A stretch of 64,000 nt of DNA from Desulfatirhabdium butyrativorans DSM 18734. GTDB taxonomy: Bacteria; Desulfobacterota; Desulfobacteria; Desulfobacterales; Desulfatirhabdiaceae. The position numbers and the translations under genes were made by a program. The stretch is from positions 1 through 64,000 of the forward strand of contig NZ_AUCU01000030.1 of assembly GCF_000429925.1 (NCBI RefSeq). The letters run 5' to 3'. Positions 16,473 to 25,711 of this stretch are shown here, piece after piece (position 1 is the first letter of the stretch; every line of letters begins with the position of its first letter). The notes under the pieces were generated by a model. It was not told the DNA's origin, searched no databases, and worked only from the letters and a program-made list of their open reading frames with translations.

Positions 16473-17753
16473 TCAGATGATGTAGCGGCTGTCCGACGCC
16501 GCAAGCTCCCGGGCTTTCTCCAGCAGCCATTGCTCCAGGCCGGGTTCCATATAAAAACTGGGATAGAGCAGATTGGTTTGCGGGCCGATGATGCCTTTTT
16601 TCATGGCTGCGGCGGCCAGGGCCGTGTTCGGGTAGATGCGAATGCCGGTGGAGAGCTTGACCGACTCGAGATCGAGGGACTTGGCCAGACGAAAGCTTTC
16701 CCTTGCCGTTTCCCGGGTCTCGCCGGGGCCGCCGAGCAACAGAAAGCCCAGCCTCGCAATACCGTATTTTCCGAAGAGATCGGCGACCCGGCAGATATCC
16801 GGTATTCCGTATTTCTTGTTCATGGCCGCCAGAACCGGTTCGGCCCCGCTTTCAAATCCGAGGCTCACACCCTCGCATCCGGCAGCCGCCATGAGACGGA
16901 CCATCTCTTCGTCCACCCGGGTGGGGTACACGATGGCCTGCCAGGAAATACCGAGGCCCTCTCCGGCGATCCGTGTGCAGAGCGATTTGGCGTATCCGGG
17001 CGGCAGGTTGAACGTGTTGTCGACAAAGAAGAATTTCCGGCATCCGGCATCCACGAAACGCTTGAGGTTTTCGACCACCCGGTCGAGGTGGCGCATGCGC
17101 AGGCGGGTTCCTTCGATGGCAGGGGTCGAGCAATAGCTGCAGCGCATCGGGCAGCCCCGCCGTGTCTGAAACGGAACCAGAATCGTATCGCGGCGATCTC
17201 TGGCAGGCAGCGCCAGATGCGATTCCGGTTGCGGCAGGGGGTAGGCATTCAGGGAAAGGTTTCGATCCGGAGGGGCCAAAAGCCCTTCACCCCGCACCCA
17301 CAACCCCGCAATGTCCTGCACCGGCTGCCCGGCGCCCAATCGATCCAGCAGCCCGAGGAAGGCGGCCTCTCCTTCGCCCTGAATCCCGAAGTCGGCTTCC
17401 AGAAAATCCAGCGTCTGCTCCGCAAAAATGCTGAAGCCGGCGCCGCCCAGCAGAATCGGGGCGCTGCTTTGGCTGCGGCAGACATCGATGACGGTCTTGA
17501 CGGCAGGCAACAGAAATTTCGACGGGCGCATGCGCTGGTCATCGATGTTGCGCACCGTGATGCCGATCAGATCGGGAGAAAATTGTGCGAACGCCTCCGG
17601 CAGGAGCCGCTGGAGGTCTTCCGGGGCCATGAGGTTTACCAGCCGGACTCCGTGGCCCCGCGATTCGGCTGCCGCCGCGATGCAGGCCATGCCGAGGGGC
17701 AGCACGGGCATGTTGATCTGTTCGGTATTGGCTGAAATCAGCAGGATATTCAT
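16473..17753 (-). CDS. B12-binding-domain radical SAM protein
   Basis: The 426-residue enzyme has an N-terminal cobalamin-binding-like fold (MNILLISANTEQ to about 150, with GGAGFSIF) and a radical SAM core with the [4Fe-4S] cysteines C201, C205 and C208 (CPMRCSYC), then FVDNTFN and GVSLGFESG. This architecture belongs to methyltransferases and anaerobic ring-closing enzymes. The substrate cannot be told. It is cytoplasmic and oxygen-sensitive, consistent with an anaerobe. It lies 37 bases after the shikimate kinase gene in the same direction. Confidence 0.88.
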   Translation of the reverse strand: MNILLISANTEQINMPVLPLGMACIAAAAESRGHGVRLVNLMAPEDLQRLLPEAFAQFSPDLIGITVRNIDDQRMRPSKFLLPAVKTVIDVCRSQSSAPILLGGAGFSIFAEQTLDFLEADFGIQGEGEAAFLGLLDRLGAGQPVQDIAGLWVRGEGLLAPPDRNLSLNAYPLPQPESHLALPARDRRDTILVPFQTRRGCPMRCSYCSTPAIEGTRLRMRHLDRVVENLKRFVDAGCRKFFFVDNTFNLPPGYAKSLCTRIAGEGLGISWQAIVYPTRVDEEMVRLMAAAGCEGVSLGFESGAEPVLAAMNKKYGIPDICRVADLFGKYGIARLGFLLLGGPGETRETARESFRLAKSLDLESVKLSTGIRIYPNTALAAAAMKKGIIGPQTNLLYPSFYMEPGLEQWLLEKARELAASDSRYII

Positions 17754-17790
17754 GGTTCAACTCCGCTTGCCCGGCACCCGGGACATTCTG

Positions 17791-18300
17791 TTACGCCTCC
17801 AGGATGGCTGCAATCGATGCCACCACCTGCTCGGGCGTTTTGTCCGTGGTTTCGATCCGGATATCGGCGTATCGCTCGTAGAGCGGCCGCCTTTCATCAT
17901 AGAGCATGTCGATGGTCTGCCCTGGCAGGATCAACACTCCCCGCTCGGAAAGATCGTCCAGACGGGTCTTGAGTTGCTCCAAGCCGATTTGCAGATAGAG
18001 TGCAGGCCCCAGCGATTTCAGGTGTGCCATGGCTTTGGGGCTGTACACGGCGCTGCCGCCGGTCGCCACCACACCGCAGCCCGTTGAAAGGCCGAGCAAA
18101 TACCTTTCCTCGATTTGCCGGAACCCCTCGATGCCCTGCCTCGAAATGATTTCCTGCAGGTAGGCCCCTTCGCCGCTCTGGATCAGGATGTCCGTATCCA
18201 GAAAGGCCATCCGCAGCCTTTTGGCCAGCAACACGCCGATGGTGCTCTTGCCCGCTCCGGGCATTCCGATGAGGATCAAATCGCGTTTCTGTTCCGACAC
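17791..18300 (-). CDS. aroK: Shikimate kinase
   Basis: The 169-residue P-loop kinase phosphorylates shikimate at the 3-OH in chorismate synthesis. Walker A is GMPGAGKST (12-20); shikimate-binding landmarks are DTDILIQ, FRQIEERYL and ATGGSAVY; the LID region is around LPGQTIDMLYDERRPLYERYA. Length and motif order match AroK/AroL. No other aro gene is in the window; it is followed by the radical SAM gene. Confidence 0.92.
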   Translation of the reverse strand: MSEQKRDLILIGMPGAGKSTIGVLLAKRLRMAFLDTDILIQSGEGAYLQEIISRQGIEGFRQIEERYLLGLSTGCGVVATGGSAVYSPKAMAHLKSLGPALYLQIGLEQLKTRLDDLSERGVLILPGQTIDMLYDERRPLYERYADIRIETTDKTPEQVVASIAAILEA

Positions 18301-18486
18301 ATGCTGTCTTTCTGATGAGTGGGCGGGACGAGGCAGGAGCCTTGCCTGGCACGGGGTTACGCAAAAACAGGGATTCCTTGCAGGTACCCCCCAGCCCGAT
18401 ACAGAGCCAACAGGAAGTTTTTATTGAATGGTTTCCGGTTTTCGGCTAAAGCTGGGGAAAAGTCAACCCCTTTTGGAGGCAATTTC

Positions 18487-19212
18487 ATGGAGAAAACCAT
18501 TCCGTTAGACGAGCGAATCATCTTCGCCCTCGATGTCGATTCGGCGGTAGAGGCCGAGGCGTGGGTGAAGAAACTCAAAAGTCATGTCCGGTTCTTCAAG
18601 GTCGGGCTGCAGTTGTTCATCGCAGACTGGTGGCGCGGGATCGATGCCGTACTGCAAAACGGCTGCAAGGTGATGGTGGATCTGAAGCTTTTCGATATAC
18701 CGGAAACCGTTTCTCTGGCTGTGGACAAGCTGAAAAACAAGGGCGTGACGTTCATTACCGTACATGGCAACGATCCCATCGTTCGCGCCGCAGTCGCCGC
18801 CAAAAGCGGCGCCAAGGTTCTCGCGGTGACCGTGCTGACGAGCTTCGACGAAAGCGACATGCGGGAAATGGGGCTCAAGGGCACCATCGAGGACCTGGTT
18901 CTGATGCGCGCCAAACGGGCGCTGGCGTTGGGGTGCGACGGGGTGGTCTCCTCGGGATTGGAGGCGGCAAGGCTCAGGCAACATCTGGGCGAAAAATTTC
19001 TGGTCGTCACTCCCGGCATCCGTCCGGGGAAAAATATCGATGAATTGAAAAACGACGATCAGAAGCGGATCGTCTCGGCGTATCGGGCCATTGCCGAAGG
19101 TGCGGATCATGTAGTGGTCGGCCGGCCCATCAGCAAGGCCAGCGACCCGATTGCCGTGGTTGCGTCCATGCAGGATGAAATTGAAAAGGCGCTGGCGGCA
19201 AAAACATCCTGA
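18487..19212 (+). CDS. pyrF: Orotidine 5'-phosphate decarboxylase
   Basis: The 241-residue enzyme makes UMP from OMP, the last step of de novo pyrimidine synthesis. The catalytic DxKxxD array is MVDLKLFD (D65, K67, D70), with the N-terminal FALDVDS and the phosphate-binding VTPGIRP. ATG 18487 is chosen because TTTTGGAGGC precedes it; the longer upstream frame covers the divergent aroK promoter region. Length is normal for the family. Confidence 0.95.
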   Translation: MEKTIPLDERIIFALDVDSAVEAEAWVKKLKSHVRFFKVGLQLFIADWWRGIDAVLQNGCKVMVDLKLFDIPETVSLAVDKLKNKGVTFITVHGNDPIVRAAVAAKSGAKVLAVTVLTSFDESDMREMGLKGTIEDLVLMRAKRALALGCDGVVSSGLEAARLRQHLGEKFLVVTPGIRPGKNIDELKNDDQKRIVSAYRAIAEGADHVVVGRPISKASDPIAVVASMQDEIEKALAAKTS

Positions 19213-19223
19213 TGTCTTCACTG

Positions 19224-19275
19224 GTGCCTGAACGGAAACACTTGTGTGGATCAGCGCGTCGCCTGCGGGCAGGCA
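19224..19275. repeat. MITE-like element, copy B (partial)
   Basis: The left end gtgcctgaacggaaac and the core gcctgcgggcaggca are present, but no right end. It lies 11 bases after pyrF. The remaining space to ilvE holds an imperfect atggaga/tctccat hairpin near 19296-19325 and nothing else recognisable. Confidence 0.6.
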
Positions 19276-19420
19276 CTCTGATATCGGCAGCCGTTGATGG
19301 AGATTTCTTCCTTGATTTTTCTCCATTCATTGCGCTATCAGACCATCAGAACCTTCGAGGCTTATGTGCATCATTTTCACAAGCCCTGGCAACAAACCGC
19401 ATGATCAGAGGAGACGTTCC

Positions 19421-20482
19421 ATGAGTATCACCGTGAAAAGAGCCAGCCAGCTCAAGGCTAAACCGGATTCTCACCAGTTGGGATTCGGCACGATCTTTAC
19501 CGATCACATGTTCAACATGGATTATGCGCCGGACAAGGGATGGCACAATCCGCGAATCGAACCCTACGCGCCCATCCCCATGGAGCCCAGCACCATGGTG
19601 CTGCACTATGGCCAGGCGGTTTTCGAAGGGCTCAAGGCCTACCGGCACGCTTCCGGGGATATCCGGCTGTTCCGCCCGCAGGAGAATTTCAGGCGGATGA
19701 ACCGCTCCAGCCACCTGCTGTGCATTCCGGAATATGACGAAGCCATGGCGCTGGATTGCCTGAAGGAGCTGCTGCGGATCGAAAAAGACTGGGTTCCCGA
19801 TGCCCCCGGCACATCACTGTATATCCGGCCGACCATCATTGCGATGGATCCGTTTCTGGGTGTCCGGGCAAGTCATACCTACCGGTTTTTCATCATTCTC
19901 TCCCCTGTGGGGGCATACTATGCCTCCGGTTTCAACCCGGTCAAAATCTGGGTGACCAGAAACCACGTGCGTGCGGTTCGGGGCGGGGTAGGGGAGGCCA
20001 AGACACCGGGCAATTACGCCGCAAGTCTGTATGCAGGGGAGGTGGCCCACAAGCACGGCTACACCCAGGTGCTCTGGCTGGATGGCGTGGAACAGAAATA
20101 TGTGGAAGAGGTCGGGGCCATGAACATTTTCTTCGTCATCGACGGAGAAGTCATCACCCCGGCACTCAACGGCAGCATTCTGCCGGGGATCACCCGGGAT
20201 TCCGTGCTGGCCCTGTGCCGATCCTGGGGCTGGAAGGCCAGCGAGCGCAAGATTTCCATCGATGAAGTGATGGAAGCCCATCACAGCGGAAAATTGCAGG
20301 AAATCTTCGGGTCCGGAACGGCTGCCGTCATCTCGCCGGTCGGCGAGCTCAAATACGGAGATGAAATCATTTCCGTTACGGACGGGAAGGTCGGCCCGAT
20401 CGCCATGAAACTCTATCAGTCCCTGACGGATATCCAGTACGGAAAGGCGCCGGATACGCTGGGGTGGATCGAGCCGGTCTGA
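19421..20482 (+). CDS. ilvE: Branched-chain amino acid aminotransferase
   Basis: The 353-residue PLP enzyme of fold type IV transfers the amino group between glutamate and branched-chain 2-oxoacids. The PLP lysine is K194 in EAKTPGNYAAS; other landmarks are HYGQAVFEGLKAYR, EVGAMNIFFV and GSGTAAVISPVG. Its length fits the eukaryote-like BCAT subgroup. ATG 19421 has AGAGGAGACGTTCC upstream. It forms branched oxoacids that can feed isobutyryl-CoA metabolism, the substrate class of the IcmF encoded at 34.0-37.3 kb; this link is inference. Confidence 0.94.
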   Translation: MSITVKRASQLKAKPDSHQLGFGTIFTDHMFNMDYAPDKGWHNPRIEPYAPIPMEPSTMVLHYGQAVFEGLKAYRHASGDIRLFRPQENFRRMNRSSHLLCIPEYDEAMALDCLKELLRIEKDWVPDAPGTSLYIRPTIIAMDPFLGVRASHTYRFFIILSPVGAYYASGFNPVKIWVTRNHVRAVRGGVGEAKTPGNYAASLYAGEVAHKHGYTQVLWLDGVEQKYVEEVGAMNIFFVIDGEVITPALNGSILPGITRDSVLALCRSWGWKASERKISIDEVMEAHHSGKLQEIFGSGTAAVISPVGELKYGDEIISVTDGKVGPIAMKLYQSLTDIQYGKAPDTLGWIEPV

Positions 20483-20717
20483 GAAGTGGCGAAGAGCGGA
20501 TGGCGGGCGTTTGCCCTGCAGCAGCCGGAAATTCCGGTGCCGCGAATGGGCTGATTCGTTCGTCCAAAAACGTCATACCGGTGAAATCCCGCTTTCGGCG
20601 GGAGGCGCCCTGTCTTTCGACAAGGATCCCCGGAAACGCCGGATTCCGGACGCTGCCCGGGCGGCGGATGCGCAGCACCGCTTTTCCCGGATTTATGGCA
20701 CAACCCACCGAATCGAC

Positions 20718-22121
20718 ATGGAGACCATGACGCAATCCGAAGCAACGGCCAAAGCCGACATGTTCGTCCGGAAAATGAAGGATGCCCATCTGCATCCGGA
20801 TGTGATCGATACGTTCTGCCTATACTATCGCAAGGTCGTCGAAGGGGACCGCGGGCTGATTTACAGCAGGGATATCCGGCCGGTTCGGGGAGATGAAATC
20901 GATCACCTGGAGAAGCTGGGCTCTTTTGCAAAGATCGGCGCCAGCGCCAGGGGCAGCGCCGTCATGATCGTGCTCAATGGCGGGCTTGGGACCAGCATGG
21001 GGCTTGCAGGTCCCAAATCGCTGCTGATGGCCAGGGAAGGCAAGAGTTTTCTGGAAATCATCTGCCATCAGGCCGATCGCCAGCATCTTCGGCTGACCTT
21101 CATGAACAGCTTCAACACCCATGAGGCGACGCTGAAGGCGCTTTCGGCTATCCGGCTCAAGCATCCGCCGACCTGGTTCGTTCAGAACAAATTTCCCAAG
21201 ATCCTGCAGCAGGGGCTCATTCCGGTGCATTGGCCGGCGAATCCCGAGCTCGAATGGAACCCGCCCGGGCATGGGGATTTATACGGCGCGATCTTCCAGT
21301 CGGGCGTGCTGGCTCACCTGCTCGATATGGGGGTGCGCTATGCGCTGGTGGCCAACTGTGACAATCTGGGCGCGACCTTCGATGACGCGCTGCTGGGCTA
21401 CATGGTCGAAAAGCGGTTCCCTTTCCTGATGGAGGTGGCCCGGCGAGGGCCGGGGGATTTCAAGGGCGGGCATCTGGCCGTCCAGAGGCAAACCGGGAGA
21501 CTTCTGCTGCGCGAATCGGCGCAGTGCCCGGACGATGAAATCGCCATCAGCCAGGACATCGCCACCTATCACTTTTTCAACACGAACAATCTGTGGATCG
21601 ATCTGGCCTTCCTCCATGATTTTCTCGGCAGGGAGCGCTTCGTGCGGCTGCCCATGATCCTCAACCCCAAAACGGTCGATCCCCGGGATGAGAGCAGTCC
21701 GAAGGTCTACCAGATCGAAACGGCCATGGGCTCTGCCATCGTGCTTTTCGAGGGTGCGACTGCAGTGGAGGTGCCGCTCAGCCGGTTCTACCCGGTGAAA
21801 AAATGCAACGAACTGCTGGCCATCCGATCCGATTGTTTTTTATACGACGACGATTCGGGATTCCGGCAGAATCCGGAGCGTGCGGGCGAACCGCCCGTGA
21901 TCGATCTCGATCCGAAATTTTATGGGCTGATCGATCGTTTCGAGGAGCGGTTCCCTTTTGGTTCGCCGTCCCTGATGCGGTGCCGGTCCCTGAAGGTGAG
22001 GGGCGATGTCCTTTTCGGCCGGAATGTCGAGCTTGAAGGGGATGTCGAGATCATCAACGAGCGCGGCGTGCAGATTCTCATCCCCGATGAGGCTCTGGTG
22101 GCAGGAACCCTGTATCTGTAG
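20718..22121 (+). CDS. UTP--sugar-1-phosphate uridylyltransferase, UGP family
   Basis: The 467-residue enzyme resembles eukaryote-type UDP-glucose pyrophosphorylase (UGP2/UDPGP family): nucleotide-binding LNGGLGTSMGLAGPKSL, then ARRGPGDFKGGHL, and a C-terminal beta-helix end (VRGDVLFGRNVELEGDVEI). It would make UDP-glucose or a related UDP-sugar for cell-surface polysaccharides. The start is ATG 20718 (or 20727), since the preceding 69 in-frame codons are arginine-rich and unlike the family. Confidence 0.87.
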   Translation: METMTQSEATAKADMFVRKMKDAHLHPDVIDTFCLYYRKVVEGDRGLIYSRDIRPVRGDEIDHLEKLGSFAKIGASARGSAVMIVLNGGLGTSMGLAGPKSLLMAREGKSFLEIICHQADRQHLRLTFMNSFNTHEATLKALSAIRLKHPPTWFVQNKFPKILQQGLIPVHWPANPELEWNPPGHGDLYGAIFQSGVLAHLLDMGVRYALVANCDNLGATFDDALLGYMVEKRFPFLMEVARRGPGDFKGGHLAVQRQTGRLLLRESAQCPDDEIAISQDIATYHFFNTNNLWIDLAFLHDFLGRERFVRLPMILNPKTVDPRDESSPKVYQIETAMGSAIVLFEGATAVEVPLSRFYPVKKCNELLAIRSDCFLYDDDSGFRQNPERAGEPPVIDLDPKFYGLIDRFEERFPFGSPSLMRCRSLKVRGDVLFGRNVELEGDVEIINERGVQILIPDEALVAGTLYL

Positions 22122-22143
22122 CGCCCCGTAACGCATGAGTGAT

Positions 22144-22219
<76 letters not shown>

Positions 22220-22291
22220 ACCCCCAACCCCACAAACCGCAGCGCGGGAATTTTCATCCCCGGGAGCGAAGCAGCGCCATGAGCATTTTTG

Positions 22292-23407
22292 ATGAAAACG
22301 CTTGCCAATCGGTTCCGTAACATGTTCAGAAAACGTGCAATCCAGGGCTTTCTGGCCGTTGGGGCAACATGCTTTTTCTGGATACTTTTATCCACTCATG
22401 AGGACTGTGCAGCTAAGCAGCTTGAAATTCCGAAGAACGGCGCCTATACCGGGGCTTATGTCGATTTCGGGGAGGGCGAGGATGAGCTGACGGTCGAGGC
22501 CCTGGAAAAATTCGAGAAGCTCGTGGGAAAGCATCAGGCGATCATCGCCTGCGGTGCCTTCTGGGGCGAGCCGACCGAATTTCCGATTCGGCTCATTCGG
22601 ATCATCGATCGGTATGGTGCCGTTCCGCTGCTGTTCTGGTCGCCGTGGGACAAACCCTATACCGAAATGAAAAAACCGGATCGCTTCAATCTGAACAGTA
22701 TCGTGAAAGGGGCCTGGGATGCCTACATCGATCGGTGGGCGGAAAATGCCAGGGCCTGGGGAAAGCCGCTGCTGGTCAGTTGGGGGCTGGAAATGAACGG
22801 GACCTGGTTTCCCTGGTCCGGCTATTTTTACAACAAACCGATCAAAAAAGGGGAGAAGCCTGAGCCCCATGCGGAAGGGCCCGAACTGTACAAGGCCGCA
22901 TACCGCCATGTGGTCGATCGGGTCCGCAACAAAGGGGCATCCAATATCCAGTGGATTTTTCACGTCAACCATTCCCCCCTGCCGATTGCCAAATGGAACA
23001 AGTTCGCCGCCTACTATCCCGGGGATGCCTATGTGGACTGGTTGGGGATGAGCGTCTACGGCATGATTTTCTGGGATCAGGGATGGACGGCCTTCGATCC
23101 CATTTACCTCGATGCCTATCGGGAGCTTGCCGCTCTCAACCCGATAAAGCCCATCATCATCGCCGAATGGGGGGTTGGGGAGTTTCCGGCCAGCGGAGAC
23201 AAGGCGGCGTTCATCCAGCAGGCATTCGACACGATGAAGCTTCAATCCCCCCGAGTGAAAGCGGCCGTCTACTGGCACGAGCGCTGGCAGAATGAAGACG
23301 GCAGCTACAGCAATCTGCGTATCAGCTCCAGCCCGGCAGCGCTCGAAACCTATCGGAAAAACGTTGCCCAGGACTACTGGATCGGCTACCCGATTTTCAC
23401 ACCATGA
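22292..23407 (+). CDS. Secreted GH26-like glycoside hydrolase
   Basis: The 371-residue protein has an N-terminal signal-anchor (residues about 16-35) and a (beta/alpha)8 catalytic domain of the GH26 (beta-mannanase) type. The candidate acid/base is E167 in SWGLEMNGTWFPW and the nucleophile E292 in IIIAEWGVGE. It would cut beta-mannan-like or other beta-glycans in the periplasm or outside. Start ATG 22292; the nearby TTG three bases upstream is also open. It belongs with the GH16 gene downstream, separated by the HicAB pair. Confidence 0.82.
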   Translation: MKTLANRFRNMFRKRAIQGFLAVGATCFFWILLSTHEDCAAKQLEIPKNGAYTGAYVDFGEGEDELTVEALEKFEKLVGKHQAIIACGAFWGEPTEFPIRLIRIIDRYGAVPLLFWSPWDKPYTEMKKPDRFNLNSIVKGAWDAYIDRWAENARAWGKPLLVSWGLEMNGTWFPWSGYFYNKPIKKGEKPEPHAEGPELYKAAYRHVVDRVRNKGASNIQWIFHVNHSPLPIAKWNKFAAYYPGDAYVDWLGMSVYGMIFWDQGWTAFDPIYLDAYRELAALNPIKPIIIAEWGVGEFPASGDKAAFIQQAFDTMKLQSPRVKAAVYWHERWQNEDGSYSNLRISSSPAALETYRKNVAQDYWIGYPIFTP

Positions 23408-23439
23408 TGCAGCTGAGGCATCTATACGGATTGCGTTCC

Positions 23440-23560
23440 TCTTTGGAGCATCACGCCGCCTGCGGGTAGGCAATGTTGCGATACATTGTGAAAATTCAGG
23501 CGCCCGGCAATCGCCGGTCGGGTCCGGATCCATCCAGAAAAGCCGAATCTAATGAATCAA
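23440..23560. repeat. MITE-like element, copy C (internal segment)
   Basis: The sequence gccgcctgcgggtaggcaat, then gatacattgtgaaa and a gggtccggatccatccagaa block match the inside of the 313-bp element at 57438-57750 (gggtccatcaagaaaagtcg). Terminal repeats are lost. The gap from GH26 to hicA otherwise shows nothing. Confidence 0.6.
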
Positions 23561-23621
23561 TGGCATTGAGGCAGGTATGGTTCATCGAACCTGAAAACAG
23601 ACGACCCGGCAGATTGGCACT

Positions 23622-23870
23622 ATGAATAAAAGAAACTTGCTGGAAAAGTTGCTTTCAGGCTCGAGGAATATACGATTTTCCGAAGCAGTGGCATGCGCAG
23701 AGTCATTTGGATTCAGACTGGAACGTATCCACGGAAGCCATCACATTTATTCCCATCCCGGGGTTCCAGAACTGGTCAACCTTCAGGATTTCAAAGGGAA
23801 GGCAAAGGATTACCAGATAAGACAGTTACTCGAACTGATTGAGATATACAACCTCAACGCCGGGGATTGA
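23622..23870 (+). CDS. hicA: HicA-type mRNA interferase toxin
   Basis: The 82-residue protein has the dsRBD-like HicA fold: ESFGFRLERIHGSHHIYSHP holds the catalytic histidine (H40 in GSHHIY). HicA toxins cleave mRNA when the antitoxin is lost. The C-terminal part (KAKDYQIRQLLELI) is typical. Its stop codon is one base before the hicB start, a normal hicA-first order. No promoter was identified; repeat copies lie on both sides, which fits an acquired module. Confidence 0.9.
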   Translation: MNKRNLLEKLLSGSRNIRFSEAVACAESFGFRLERIHGSHHIYSHPGVPELVNLQDFKGKAKDYQIRQLLELIEIYNLNAGD

Positions 23871-23871
23871 A

Positions 23872-24090
23872 ATGAAAGATTATCACATCAATATATTCTA
23901 CAGCAGAAGTGACGGGGGATATATCGCAGACATACCCGATTTGAGATTCTGTTCAGCCTTTGGAAAAACGCCGCAGGAGGCATTGGAAGAAGTTCTGAAG
24001 GCAAAAGAGGCCTGGCTTGAGGTATGCCGTAAAAATGGGAAGACGATACCTGAAGCGAAATATTGTCCAGTGATTTACAAAGCTGCTTAA
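23872..24090 (+). CDS. hicB: HicB-type antitoxin
   Basis: The 72-residue protein has the partial RNase H-like HicB fold (HINIFYSRSDGGYIADIPDL, then GKTPQEALEEVLKAKEAWLE). It should bind and block HicA. There is no separate C-terminal ribbon-helix-helix or HTH extension, so DNA-binding autoregulation is not evident. ATG 23872 follows the hicA stop by one base, giving translational coupling. Confidence 0.9.
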   Translation: MKDYHINIFYSRSDGGYIADIPDLRFCSAFGKTPQEALEEVLKAKEAWLEVCRKNGKTIPEAKYCPVIYKAA

Positions 24091-24093
24091 TTT

Positions 24094-24185
24094 GTGCCTG
24101 AACGGCAATCGTCCCCTATTCGGAGCACCACGCCGCCTGCCCTCCGGCTCAGGTTGTACCTAAAACGGGTTTTCCGTTCAGGCAC
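24094..24185. repeat. MITE-like element, copy D
   Basis: About 92 bp with ends gtgcctgaacggc and the inverse …ccgttttccgttcaggcac-type right end (acgggttttccgttcaggcac region). The core has ccgcctgccctccggctcagg. It starts 4 bases after hicB and ends 51 bases before the GH16 gene. Confidence 0.82.
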
Positions 24186-24236
24186 TATTTCAATGACATT
24201 GATACCAATGCCCCAAGCAGGCAGGAAATCTGGATC

Positions 24237-25088
24237 ATGAGCAAATACGGTTTTTTGATCGTCCTTGGTTTGATCGGAATTTTGGCGCCTCCCTTCATAC
24301 ATGCCGATACGCTCCTCTATGATGATTTCAGCGGGAACAGGGTAAGTTCGGATAAATGGCATATTCCCACGTGGGTGTCGCCGGCGGATGGAACCGTCGT
24401 TGGCCTCACTCAGTTCCGGTTCACGCAAAATTCTTCGCTTCCGGCCGCCAATAACGGCTGTGCCATCATTGCGCTTGAATCCTATAATCCAACGGCGATT
24501 TCCTTTTATGGCACGGATTTAAGAAGCAATCAGTCCTTCGCTGTGGGTTCAGGAATCCACATCACCGTACGGGCCAAAATGGATACGGCCACTCGAGGCA
24601 TCGTCGGGGGGATTTTCCTGTATGCGCTCAAGCCGGGCAGCACAACCAATCATGATGAAATCGATTTTGAATTTATCACCAATCGGCCGCACGGGGTCCA
24701 AACCAACATCTACGGCAACGAAAAACTGGGCGATGGTCATGTCGTGTTTGTCCCCTACGCCTCTGGATCGATAATGGATTATCACACTTACGAGATCAAG
24801 TGGCTACCGGAGCAGGTATCCTGGTTCATCGATGGCAAGCTGGTTCGAACAGACACGAACCATGTCCCGGCCGGACCCATGAATCTGCATCTCAACATCT
24901 GGGTGCCCGGCTCAGGATGGCCGGCAGCTTATGATCCCGATTTGAAACCGGCGACATCCGCAGATTCCAACCGGATTTTCTCGATGAGCGTCGACTCGGT
25001 TCATGTCCAATCCATGACGCCAGCCCAGGCAGGCGGCTTGCCACTCCAAATAGGGGGTGTTCGTTCAGGCACTGATTATGAGCGTTGA
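24237..25088 (+). CDS. Secreted GH16 beta-glucanase-like protein
   Basis: The 283-residue protein has a signal peptide (residues 1-22, cleaving near IHADT) and a beta-jelly-roll GH16 domain. The catalytic EIDxE motif is EIDFE (E141, D143, E145). Laminarinases and licheninases carry this motif; the substrate is unknown. The last residues (GGVRSGTDYER) are encoded by the arm of a repeat element (25058-25072), so the original C-terminus has been replaced or extended. The gene lies between two repeat ends (24094 and 25072). Confidence 0.88.
   Translation: MSKYGFLIVLGLIGILAPPFIHADTLLYDDFSGNRVSSDKWHIPTWVSPADGTVVGLTQFRFTQNSSLPAANNGCAIIALESYNPTAISFYGTDLRSNQSFAVGSGIHITVRAKMDTATRGIVGGIFLYALKPGSTTNHDEIDFEFITNRPHGVQTNIYGNEKLGDGHVVFVPYASGSIMDYHTYEIKWLPEQVSWFIDGKLVRTDTNHVPAGPMNLHLNIWVPGSGWPAAYDPDLKPATSADSNRIFSMSVDSVHVQSMTPAQAGGLPLQIGGVRSGTDYER
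25058..25072. repeat. MITE-like end fragment, copy E
   Basis: tgttcgttcaggcac matches the right terminal repeat of the family and overlaps the 3' end of the GH16 gene. With the left end of copy D it brackets the GH16 gene in the orientation expected for a cargo-bearing unit (24094-25072), although no matching target duplication is seen. Confidence 0.5.
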
Positions 25089-25169
25089 GCGACTGGAATC
25101 AATGGAAGTGCCTACCAGCAAAAAGGTCATTGAATCATTGGCCAAACGCCAGGCATGTAGAGGCATCCC

Positions 25170-25682
25170 GTGAAAAATCTCGTTCTACCCTTCCTTCTCT
25201 TCTTGTTTGGATGTGTCGGCATACCGGAACGGGTGAAGCCCGTCGATCATTTTCAATTGGAGCGGTATCTGGGCGAGTGGTTCGAGATCGCGAGGCTGGA
25301 TCATTCCTTTGAGCGGGGGCTGAGCCGGGTGAGCGCCCACTACAGCATGCGGGATGACGGCGGTGTGCGGGTGTTGAACCGGGGGTATTCAGAAACGAAA
25401 AAAACGTGGAAACAGGCCGAAGGCAAAGCCTATTTCGTTCAGGGACCCGATATCGGCTACTTGAAGGTCTCCTTCTTCGGACCTTTTTACGGCTCCTATA
25501 TCATATTCGATCTGGACCGTGAGCATTACCGCTACGCGCTGGTGTGCGGGCCTGACAAATCCTATTTGTGGATTCTATCCCGGGATCCGAAGATGCAGGG
25601 CGATTTGCGGGATGCCCTCATCGCCAGGGCGGCGGCATTGGGCTTTGACACAAGCGGATTGATCTTTGTCGATCAGCAGTAG
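25170..25682 (+). CDS. Outer-membrane lipocalin (Blc-like lipoprotein)
   Basis: The 170-residue lipoprotein has a lipobox (LFLFGC, Cys at 15) and the bacterial lipocalin signature YLGEWFEIARLDHSFERGL, with YALVCGPDKSYLWILSR near the end. It probably sits in the outer membrane and binds fatty acids or lysophospholipids, as Blc does. Start is GTG 25170 with a weak AGAGG upstream. The 81 bases after GH16 show no terminator. Confidence 0.92.
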   Translation: MKNLVLPFLLFLFGCVGIPERVKPVDHFQLERYLGEWFEIARLDHSFERGLSRVSAHYSMRDDGGVRVLNRGYSETKKTWKQAEGKAYFVQGPDIGYLKVSFFGPFYGSYIIFDLDREHYRYALVCGPDKSYLWILSRDPKMQGDLRDALIARAAALGFDTSGLIFVDQQ

Positions 25683-25711
25683 GCCATGATTCGCGATTCG
25701 GGCGCCAGATC

